Shown here piece after piece: positions 8,747-15,979 of a stretch of DNA of 64,000 nt. This DNA comes from Lactonifactor longoviformis DSM 17459. GTDB lineage: Bacteria > Bacillota > Clostridia > Lachnospirales > Lachnospiraceae. Every line of letters begins with the position of its first letter. The stretch's first letter is position 1. The position numbers and the translations under genes were made by a program. Location: positions 1 to 64,000 of the forward strand of contig NZ_FQVI01000020.1 of the NCBI RefSeq assembly GCF_900129135.1. Direction: 5' to 3'. Under the pieces are notes generated by a model that saw only the letters and a list, made by a program, of their open reading frames with translations, was not told the origin of the DNA and did not search any database.

Positions 8747-10435
8747 ATGGGATATATGATGATTGACGGTAGAAAAGTGGAATTTACCGATGAAAGGAAT
8801 GTTCTTTCTGTAATCAGGAAAGCGGGTATCTCCCTGCCAACCCTGTGCTACCATTCAGAAGTATCTACTTTTGGTGCCTGTCGCTTATGCACAGTAGAGG
8901 ATGACCGGGGCAGAACCTTTGCCTCCTGTTCCGAAGAGCCAAGGGACGGAATGGTAATCTATACGAATACAGGAAAAATCAAGAAATATAGAAAGTTAAT
9001 TGTAGAACTCCTGCTGGCAGCACACTGCAGAGACTGTACGACCTGTGTGAAGAGCGGGGAGTGTGTACTCCAGGAGCTGGCCCACAGAATGGGTGTTACC
9101 AACGTTCGGTTCGAGAATACCAGGGAGATTCGTCCTCTGGATACCAGTTCTCCATCCATCGTAAGAGATCCGAACAAATGTATTCTCTGCGGTGACTGTG
9201 TGAGAGCCTGTGAGGAGATTCAGGGAATCGGCGCTCTCGGATTTGCCTTCCGGGGCACAGAAGCTATGGTTATGCCGGCTTTTGACAAACCATTGGCCGA
9301 AACGGACTGTGTAAACTGCGGACAGTGCCGGGTATATTGTCCTACCGGTGCCATTTCCATTAAAACTCATATGGATGAGGTGTGGGATGCCCTGGCGGAT
9401 AAGGATACAAGGGTAGTGGCCCAGATTGCTCCTGCGGTCAGAGTAGCAGTGGGGGATTCTTTCGGTCTTACAAAAGGCAGAAGCGTGATGGGCAAGATTG
9501 TCAATGTTCTCCACAGAATGGGATTTGATGAGGTATATGACACTGCCTTCAGTGCCGACCTTACCGTAATGGAGGAGTCAGAAGAATTTCTGGAGAGACT
9601 GGAGCAGAATGAGAATCTGCCGCTTCTTACCTCCTGCTGCCCGGCGTGGGTTAAGTTTGTACATGACCAGTATCCGGAATTTGTTGAAAATATATCAAGC
9701 TGCCGTTCCCCTCAGGGAATGTTCTCAGCTGTGATCAAAGAATATTACCGGAGTCCTAAAAATTCCGGCGGAAAGAAAACAATTGTAGTCTCTGTTATGC
9801 CATGTACAGCGAAGAAGATGGAGGCAATCCGTCCCAACAGCTTTACAAGAGGCAAACAGGATACAGATATCGTAATCACTACCACGGAATTAATCCGCAT
9901 GATCCGCAATTCCGGCATTGAATTTGAGACGCTGGATCCAGAAGCCTGTGATATGCCGTTTGGCTTCAGCTCAGGCGGAGGTATGATTTTCGGCGTGACC
10001 GGAGGTGTGACAGAGGCGGTTCTGCGCCGTATGACAGAGGGACACAGCAAAGTAGAACTGGATGCCATCTCTGAATGCGGGGTAAGAGGCAGTGAGGGAA
10101 TCAAAGAGGTTACATTGCCATACAATGATACTCAGCTTAATATCTGTATCGTTAGCGGGCTGGCCAATGCCAGAACGGTGATGGAACGGGTTAGGAATGG
10201 AGAGGCCAGCTATCATTTAATAGAAGTAATGGCCTGCCGCAGAGGCTGTATCATGGGAGGCGGACAGCCGCCAAGAGCCGGCGACCGCACAAAGGCTGCC
10301 AGAGAAAAAGGTCTGTATAATGCGGACAATGTAACAATTATAAAGAAATCAGACGAGAATCCTTTGATTGCTCCTCTGTATGATGGATTATTAAAAGGCA
10401 AAGTACATCAGTTATTACATAACCAAGAATCATAG
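8747..10435 (+). CDS. hydA: Electron-bifurcating [FeFe] hydrogenase catalytic subunit (group A3 type)
   Basis: A 562-residue catalytic subunit 11 bases after hydB, behind AGGAGG. Domains: N-terminal 2Fe-2S domain (CYHSEVSTFGACRLC), His-Cys 4Fe-4S segment (HCRDCTTCVKSGEC), two 4Fe-4S motifs (CILCGDCVRAC and CVNCGQCRVYCP), then the H-cluster domain with TSCCPAW near residue 295, MPCTAKKMEA near 350 and EVMACRRGCIMGGG near 494. Together with HydB and HydC it reversibly couples H2 to NAD(H) plus ferredoxin. In acetogens it is a main entry point for H2. The leader downstream suggests the operon ends here. Confidence 0.94.
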   Translation: MGYMMIDGRKVEFTDERNVLSVIRKAGISLPTLCYHSEVSTFGACRLCTVEDDRGRTFASCSEEPRDGMVIYTNTGKIKKYRKLIVELLLAAHCRDCTTCVKSGECVLQELAHRMGVTNVRFENTREIRPLDTSSPSIVRDPNKCILCGDCVRACEEIQGIGALGFAFRGTEAMVMPAFDKPLAETDCVNCGQCRVYCPTGAISIKTHMDEVWDALADKDTRVVAQIAPAVRVAVGDSFGLTKGRSVMGKIVNVLHRMGFDEVYDTAFSADLTVMEESEEFLERLEQNENLPLLTSCCPAWVKFVHDQYPEFVENISSCRSPQGMFSAVIKEYYRSPKNSGGKKTIVVSVMPCTAKKMEAIRPNSFTRGKQDTDIVITTTELIRMIRNSGIEFETLDPEACDMPFGFSSGGGMIFGVTGGVTEAVLRRMTEGHSKVELDAISECGVRGSEGIKEVTLPYNDTQLNICIVSGLANARTVMERVRNGEASYHLIEVMACRRGCIMGGGQPPRAGDRTKAAREKGLYNADNVTIIKKSDENPLIAPLYDGLLKGKVHQLLHNQES

Positions 10436-10453
10436 ACACCAGTGTAGACGAAT

Positions 10454-10518
10454 AAAGATGGGGCTCGCCTGCTTCGGCTGGCCCTATCTTTACAGTCTAT
10501 ATGTCAAAAATTTAACAT
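10454..10518 (+). promoter_or_regulatory. Leader region of the second hydrogenase operon: hairpin and Rex-like site
   Basis: A hairpin pairs AAAGAT/GGGGC (10454-10464) with GCCCT/ATCTTT (10481-10491), ending in only three T, so it may be a weak terminator of hydA. At 10501-10518 the sequence ATGTCAA-N4-TTAACAT has the 7-4-7 geometry of a Rex operator and matches 11 of 14 fixed bases of TTGTTAA-N4-TTAACAA. A second small hairpin, GGGAA/TTCCC, lies downstream near 10577-10591. No convincing -35/-10 pair was found. The rest of the leader to 10631 holds no gene. Confidence 0.45.
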
Positions 10519-10631
10519 TCCGGAAACAGCAGGCTGGTGATATGGGAAGTCACTGAGCAACTGTTTTAATAAAGGGAACTAGATTCCCAAAGCGTTAAAA
10601 AAAGCAGAAAGAGATTGGAAAGGAGGTACTC

Positions 10632-12464
10632 ATGAGTAGACTGAGTATAATTACACAAAACAAAGCACAGACAACAGTAGAAGAACTCTACAAAGATCTG
10701 GAGCGAAGAATTGTAGCCAGTCCTCCGGGACTTTGTCCTGTCGATTTAGCGGTATCTTTTCTAAAGGTCTGTCACGCGCAAACCTGTGGAAAATGTGTTC
10801 CCTGCCGTGTAGGATTAGGACAGTTGCAATGTTTAATGGAGGATGTATTGGAGGGAAATGCCACCCTGGAAACCATCGATTTAATCGAAAAAACGGCCAG
10901 AGGCATTTATTACTCCGCTGACTGTGCCATCGGATACGAGGCAGCCAATATGGTGCTGAAAAGTATCAATGGTTTCAGAGAAGATTTTGAAGAGCACGTA
11001 TTAAGGGGCAGGTGTACCTGCGAGCTGAATCAGCCGGTACCCTGTGTCGCACTGTGTCCCGCAGGCGTTGATATTCCCGGTTATGTTGCTCTGGTTGCAG
11101 AGGGAAGGTATGCAGATGCAGTTTCCCTGATCCGCAAAGACAATCCTATGCCCTCTGTATGTGCTCTGATCTGTGAACACCCCTGTGAGGCTAGATGCCG
11201 GCGCAATATGATTGACGACGCCATCAATATCCGGGGGCTCAAGAGATATGCGGTAGATCATGCAGGAGATGTTCCCCTTCCCGCACCTGCGCCTAAAACG
11301 GGCAAAAGAGTTGCCGTGATCGGCGGCGGACCCGGAGGCATCAGCGCTGCCTATTACCTGGCGCTGATGGGACATGAGGTTACAATCTTTGAACAGAGAA
11401 AGCAGCTGGGAGGCATGCTCCGGTATGGAATCCCCAATTACCGGCTGCCCAGAACTGTGCTGGACAAGGAGATCGAAACCCTGCTGTCCATCGGGGTAAA
11501 GGTCGAGACAGAGGTAACCATTGGTGAAAACCCCAATATTGTTGATATCCGCAACCAGTTCCATGCCGTTTACATAGCGATCGGTGCCCATATCGATAAA
11601 AAGATAGGGATTGAAGGAGAAGATGCGGACGGAGTAATCTCCGCGGTAGAGCTTCTGAGAAGCATTGGAGATAATGAGGTTCCAGACTTTACAGGAAAAG
11701 ATATTGTAGTAATCGGCGGCGGCAATGTGGCAATGGACGTAGCCCGCTCGGCGGTGCGTCTGGGGGCTGACAGGGTTCGTATTGTATACAGGAGAAGGAT
11801 TCCTGATATGACAGCTATGCCTGAGGAAGTACAGGGCGCCATTGCGGAGGGCTGTGAAGTGATGGAACTTATGGCCCCAACCCATATCGAGAAGGATGAG
11901 GACGGAAAGGTGGCTGCACTCTGGGCACAGCCTCAGATTATCGGTGAGGTAAGAGGCGGACGCCCCACGCCAAAAGCCGCAGATGCCCCGAAAGTGCGTC
12001 TGGAATGTGATACCGTTATGGTGGCTATAGGCCAGGGCATTGAATCTAAATCCTTTGAGGCTTACGGAATACCTGTGAAGCGGGGTGTAATTGAGGCCCT
12101 CAGCTGGAGCGGAATCAAGGATATCCCCGGTGTCTTTGCCGGCGGAGACTGTGTCACCGGACCGGCAACCGTGATCCGGGCAATCGCAGCGGGCAAGGTA
12201 GCTGCCGCTAATATTGACGAGTATCTGGGCTACAACCACAAGATTACCACTGATGTGGAGATTCCGAAGATCCGTCTGGATGACAGACCCGCCTGCGGCC
12301 GGGTAAATATGAAGGAAAGGGATGCCGCGGAACGGAAGGATGATTTTGAACTTATCGAGTGCGGTATGACCCATGAGGAGGCCTGCCAGGAATCAAAGAG
12401 ATGTCTTCGCTGCGATCACTTTGGATTCGGCGTGTTTAAAGGAGGGAGGATTGACAAATGGTAA
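10632..12464 (+). CDS. NAD(P)-linked FAD flavoprotein, GltD-like, with NuoF-type FeS N-terminus
   Basis: A 610-residue protein. Residues ~50-65 carry CGKCVPCRVGLGQL, the 4Fe-4S motif of NuoF/HydB proteins. A glutamate-synthase-beta-like part follows: cysteines CVALCPAGVDIPGY and CALICEHPCEARC, the FAD loop AVIGGGPGGISAAYYLA (~232), the NAD(P) loop VIGGGNVAMDVARSAV (~357), and GVFAGGDCVTGP near the end. GltD-like proteins next to hydrogenases are known for the group A2 [FeFe] type. It probably moves electrons between NAD(P)H and the hydrogenase encoded 7 bases before its own stop. The exact reaction, and whether it bifurcates, is unknown. Confidence 0.85.
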   Translation: MSRLSIITQNKAQTTVEELYKDLERRIVASPPGLCPVDLAVSFLKVCHAQTCGKCVPCRVGLGQLQCLMEDVLEGNATLETIDLIEKTARGIYYSADCAIGYEAANMVLKSINGFREDFEEHVLRGRCTCELNQPVPCVALCPAGVDIPGYVALVAEGRYADAVSLIRKDNPMPSVCALICEHPCEARCRRNMIDDAINIRGLKRYAVDHAGDVPLPAPAPKTGKRVAVIGGGPGGISAAYYLALMGHEVTIFEQRKQLGGMLRYGIPNYRLPRTVLDKEIETLLSIGVKVETEVTIGENPNIVDIRNQFHAVYIAIGAHIDKKIGIEGEDADGVISAVELLRSIGDNEVPDFTGKDIVVIGGGNVAMDVARSAVRLGADRVRIVYRRRIPDMTAMPEEVQGAIAEGCEVMELMAPTHIEKDEDGKVAALWAQPQIIGEVRGGRPTPKAADAPKVRLECDTVMVAIGQGIESKSFEAYGIPVKRGVIEALSWSGIKDIPGVFAGGDCVTGPATVIRAIAAGKVAAANIDEYLGYNHKITTDVEIPKIRLDDRPACGRVNMKERDAAERKDDFELIECGMTHEEACQESKRCLRCDHFGFGVFKGGRIDKW

Positions 12465-14191
12465 AACTGACGATAGACCATCAGGTAGTAGAAGTGCCGG
12501 AAGGCACTACCATTCTTGACGCAGCAGCGTCTGCCGGCATTCCTGTCCCTACCCTTTGTTATCTGAAGGAAATTAATGAAATTGGTGCCTGCCGTGTCTG
12601 CGTGGTAGAAATAGAAGGAAAAGAAAAGCTGGTTACCTCCTGCAACAATGTTGTGGAAGAGGGGATGACCGTATATACAAACAGCCCCAAGGTAAGGGAG
12701 ACAAGAAAGACAAATGTAAAATTGATTCTGTCCCAGCACGAAGGGAACTGCCCCACCTGTGTGAGAAGCGGAAACTGCAATCTTCAGAAAATATCCAATG
12801 ACCTGGGAATTCTGGAAGTCCCCTATGAAACACAGCTTCCCCACAGCAAATCTACAAAAGATTTTCCGCTGTACCGCAATTATAAGAAATGTATTAAATG
12901 TATGCGCTGCATTCAGATCTGCGATAAGGTACAGGGGCTTGGCATCTGGGATCTGGCTAATACAGGCTCACGCACCACGGTAGATGTGTCGGGAAACCGA
13001 AAGCTGGAAGCTTCTGACTGTGCACTCTGCGGACAGTGTATCACCCACTGCCCGGTAGGGGCTTTGAGAGAACGGGATGACACAGATATCGTATTCGATG
13101 CGCTGGCTGACCCGGATAAGATAACGGTAGTACAGATTGCACCTGCTGTCCGTGCCGCCTGGGGTGAAAGTCTGGGGCTAAAACGGGAGTTTGCCACTGT
13201 GAAACGCCTGGTATCCGCTCTGAGAAGGATGGGATTTGACTATATATTTGACACGAATTTTTCGGCTGACCTTACGATTATGGAGGAGGGCAGTGAATTT
13301 TTGAAACGTCTGGGAAATAAAGAGAAAGAAACATTCCCGATGTTTACTTCCTGCTGTCCCGGATGGGTGCGCTTTGCCAAATCCCAGTTCCCGGATATGG
13401 TAGATCAGCTGTCTTCTGCAAAGTCACCCCAGCAGATGTTCGGCGCAATGGCCAAGAGTTATTATGCAGATCTTTTAGGCGTAGATCCGGAAAAGATTTT
13501 TTCCGTATCCATTATGCCCTGCCTGGCCAAGAAGCATGAGTGTGCCCTGCCCAACATGAATGATGCGGGAGCCGGCCAGGACGTTGACGTTGTATTAACC
13601 ACCAGAGAGGTAGACCGCCTTATCCGTGCGGAACATATCGTTGCGGCAAATCTGGAGGAGGAAGAGTTTGACATGCCTCTGGGCGTGGGATCCGGTGCGG
13701 GCGTAATCTTTGGAGCTACCGGAGGGGTTATGGAGGCTGCTCTTAGGAGCGCTTACTATCTTGTGACAAAGACGAATCCCGATCCGGATGCCTTTAAAGA
13801 AGTGAGAGGAATGGACGGCTGGAAGGAAGCCACCTTTGACTTGGCCGGAACCCCCCTTAAGGTTGCCGTGGCCAGCGGTCTGGGCAATACCAGAAAGCTG
13901 CTCCGCGCCCTGCAGAAAGGCAAAGTACAGTATGATTTTGTGGAAATCATGGCGTGTCCCGGCGGCTGCTCAGGCGGAGGCGGACAGCCGATTAAAGACG
14001 GAGAAGAACTGGCAGGCGTCCGTGCCGATAATCTCTACGGCCTGGATAAGGTCAGTGATCTGAGATTTTCCCACGAGAATCCATCGGTTCAGAAGTGCTA
14101 TGAGTGCTATCTGCAGAGACCTTTGTCACACCGCTCCCATGAGCTGCTGCACACGGATCACCATGCCTGGAAGATGCCCGGAGAGCAGTAA
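12458..14191 (+). CDS. [FeFe] hydrogenase, GltD-linked (group A2 type)
   Basis: A 577-residue hydrogenase overlapping the flavoprotein gene by 7 bases, which indicates translational coupling. Domains: 2Fe-2S (CYLKEINEIGACRVC), HCxxC-type segment (CPTCVRSGNCNLQ), two 4Fe-4S motifs (CIKCMRCIQIC and CALCGQCITHCP), then the H-cluster with TSCCPGW near residue 297, MPCLAKKHEC near 352 and EIMACPGGCSGGGG near 497. The C-terminal tail (QRPLSHRSHELLHTDHHAW) matches the small-subunit-like tail of group A enzymes. Its partner gene points to NAD(P)H-linked H2 metabolism. It is the third distinct hydrogenase within 10 kb. Confidence 0.9.
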   Translation: MVKLTIDHQVVEVPEGTTILDAAASAGIPVPTLCYLKEINEIGACRVCVVEIEGKEKLVTSCNNVVEEGMTVYTNSPKVRETRKTNVKLILSQHEGNCPTCVRSGNCNLQKISNDLGILEVPYETQLPHSKSTKDFPLYRNYKKCIKCMRCIQICDKVQGLGIWDLANTGSRTTVDVSGNRKLEASDCALCGQCITHCPVGALRERDDTDIVFDALADPDKITVVQIAPAVRAAWGESLGLKREFATVKRLVSALRRMGFDYIFDTNFSADLTIMEEGSEFLKRLGNKEKETFPMFTSCCPGWVRFAKSQFPDMVDQLSSAKSPQQMFGAMAKSYYADLLGVDPEKIFSVSIMPCLAKKHECALPNMNDAGAGQDVDVVLTTREVDRLIRAEHIVAANLEEEEFDMPLGVGSGAGVIFGATGGVMEAALRSAYYLVTKTNPDPDAFKEVRGMDGWKEATFDLAGTPLKVAVASGLGNTRKLLRALQKGKVQYDFVEIMACPGGCSGGGGQPIKDGEELAGVRADNLYGLDKVSDLRFSHENPSVQKCYECYLQRPLSHRSHELLHTDHHAWKMPGEQ

Positions 14192-14224
14192 GATTACACG
14201 GCGTGCGATTTGCTTTAAAATAGT

Positions 14225-14278
14225 GTCATAGAAAGGATACCCCCCTGCATATACTGTATCAGTATAACAAGGGGGTAT
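14225..14278 (+). promoter_or_regulatory. spoIVA: Candidate sigma-E promoter and hairpin in front of spoIVA
   Basis: GTCATAGA (14225-14232) and CATATACT (14248-14255) resemble the sigma-E -35 (GTCATATT) and -10 (CATACAAT) elements used for spoIVA in Bacillus, about 15 bases apart. The same stretch forms a hairpin: ATACCCCC (14237-14244) pairs with GGGGGTAT (14271-14278), with inner arms ATACTG (14251-14256) and CAGTAT (14260-14265). The right arm contains the likely ribosome site. A read-through transcript from the hydrogenase would mask that site, while a sigma-E transcript starting near 14262 would not. Confidence 0.55.
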
Positions 14279-14283
14279 TTTGA

Positions 14284-15753
14284 ATGGATACATATAATGT
14301 GTATAAAGATATACAAGCCCGCACAAAAGGGGAAATCTACATCGGCGTAGTAGGCCCGGTACGCACCGGGAAATCTACCTTCATCCGCCGCTTCATGGAG
14401 CTGGTTGCCCTGCCGAATATGCCGGAGGACCAGCAGGCAGAAGTTAGAGATCAGCTGCCTTTGAGCGGTTCCGGAAAGCTGATTACCACTGTAGAGCCGA
14501 AATTTATTCCCAAGGAGGCAACAGAGGTTACACTGAGTGATGATGTGAAAGCAAAGATACGGCTGATAGACTGTGTGGGCTATATGGTGCCGGAAGCCAC
14601 CGGGAATATGGAAGAGGAAAAGGAACGCATGGTCAAAACACCCTGGTTCAGTTATGAGATCCCCTTTCACCAGGCGGCAGAAGTAGGGACACAAAAGGTA
14701 ATTCAGGAACACTCCAGCATAGGTCTTGTGGTTACCTGCGACGGCTCCTTCGGTGAAATCCCCAGAAATAATTACATAGACAGTGAAGAGAAGACAATCC
14801 AGGAGTTAAAAAAGCAGGGGAAGCCGTTTTTGGTGCTTGTAAACTCGCAAAAACCATATAAAGAAGAAACCGTACAGCTGGTACAGTCTCTGCAGAAGAA
14901 ATACAACGCATCGGTGATTAGTGTCAACTGCGAACAATTAAGAAAAGATGATATCGTGCGGATTCTGGAAAAGGTTCTCTATGAATTTCCGGTAGTTCAG
15001 CTGGAATTCTACATACCTAAATGGGTGGAGATGCTGCCTCCCAGCCACTATCTGAAGTCTGACCTGATTGCTAATATTAAAGAGCTGCTGGGGAAGGTGA
15101 AGTATGTCAGAGATATCTCAAAGGATAATCTCCAGATGTCTTCTTCCTACATTAATAAAGCTGTTATTGATCAGGTAGATCTTGCCACAGGCAAGGTAAA
15201 GGTACATCTGGAAATGGATGAAAAATACTATTACGAGATATTGAGTGAAATGACAGGGGTAGATATCTCTGACGAATACCAGCTGATACACACCATGAAA
15301 GAGCTTTCCAGAATGCATGAAGAGTACATTAAGGTCCAGGATGCCCTTTCCTCTGTTAGGGGTAAAGGATACGGGGTGGTAACTCCGGATCGCAGTGAAA
15401 TTGTTCTGGAAGAACCGGTTGTCATTAAGCAGGGCAATAAATACGGAGTCAAAATAAAGTCCTCTAGTCCGTCCATTCATATGATAAAAGCAAACATCGA
15501 GACGGAGATTGCCCCTATTGTGGGAAGCGAGGAGCAGGCAAAAGATCTGATTGCGTATATCAAAGCCGGGGAACAGCGCCAGGAAAGCATCTGGCAGACA
15601 AATATCTTTGGTAAATCCATTGAGCAGCTGGTAGAAGACGGAATCCATACAAAGCTCGTACAGATCAGCGACGAAAGTCAGGTGAAGCTCCAGGATACCA
15701 TGCAGAAAATTGTAAATGACAGCAAAGGCGGCATGGTTTGTATTATAATCTGA
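14284..15753 (+). CDS. spoIVA: Stage IV sporulation protein A
   Basis: A 489-residue SpoIVA, close to the family length (~492). The N-terminal MDTYNVYKDIQARTKGEIYI and P-loop GVVGPVRTGKSTF (~25-37) are diagnostic; the ATPase domain also shows a DCVGYMVPEA-type switch near 97. The C-terminus ends in a hydrophobic GGMVCIII segment used for membrane surface localisation. In Bacillus it hydrolyses ATP to polymerise on the forespore surface as the base of the spore coat. Its presence argues for an endospore former. It is monocistronic with a strong terminator. Confidence 0.97.
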   Translation: MDTYNVYKDIQARTKGEIYIGVVGPVRTGKSTFIRRFMELVALPNMPEDQQAEVRDQLPLSGSGKLITTVEPKFIPKEATEVTLSDDVKAKIRLIDCVGYMVPEATGNMEEEKERMVKTPWFSYEIPFHQAAEVGTQKVIQEHSSIGLVVTCDGSFGEIPRNNYIDSEEKTIQELKKQGKPFLVLVNSQKPYKEETVQLVQSLQKKYNASVISVNCEQLRKDDIVRILEKVLYEFPVVQLEFYIPKWVEMLPPSHYLKSDLIANIKELLGKVKYVRDISKDNLQMSSSYINKAVIDQVDLATGKVKVHLEMDEKYYYEILSEMTGVDISDEYQLIHTMKELSRMHEEYIKVQDALSSVRGKGYGVVTPDRSEIVLEEPVVIKQGNKYGVKIKSSSPSIHMIKANIETEIAPIVGSEEQAKDLIAYIKAGEQRQESIWQTNIFGKSIEQLVEDGIHTKLVQISDESQVKLQDTMQKIVNDSKGGMVCIII

Positions 15754-15807
15754 CCAGATACTGGCAAGTCCTGTCTGCCGGCGCTGAATTGTAATTTCAG
15801 AAACGTG

Positions 15808-15857
15808 GATGGCTGTATGCAAGGCATAATTTATGTGCTGCATACAGCCATCTTTTT
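15808..15857 (+). terminator. Intrinsic terminator after spoIVA
   Basis: A perfect 14-base-pair stem (15808-15821 with 15839-15852) is followed by six T. Confidence 0.93.
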
Positions 15858-15893
15858 TCGCGTTTTTGGGACACTGCCCCCAGTTCCTTCCGA

Positions 15894-15922
15894 TTGACTT
15901 TTACCGAATAAAATTATATAAT
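15894..15922 (+). promoter_or_regulatory. Sigma-A promoter of the SleB-type hydrolase gene
   Basis: TTGACT (15894-15899) and TATAAT (15917-15922) with a 17-base spacer, about 58 bases before the start codon. Confidence 0.75.
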
Positions 15923-15979
15923 GGATAAGTCTAAGCAGCATGATCGGACAAAGAATGACATAAGAAAAAGGGGTACAGC

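Noticed and set aside
10519-10631. A possible metabolite riboswitch in the A2 hydrogenase leader
   Set aside because: Small hairpins are present, but no conserved core of a known class was recognised and no terminator or sequestered ribosome site supports a switch.
11001-12374. A 457-codon open frame on the minus strand across the GltD-like gene, and a similar 380-codon frame at 7104-8246
   Set aside because: They lie exactly opposite well-conserved genes with clear motifs, have no ribosome site or family features, and arise from codon bias of the true genes.
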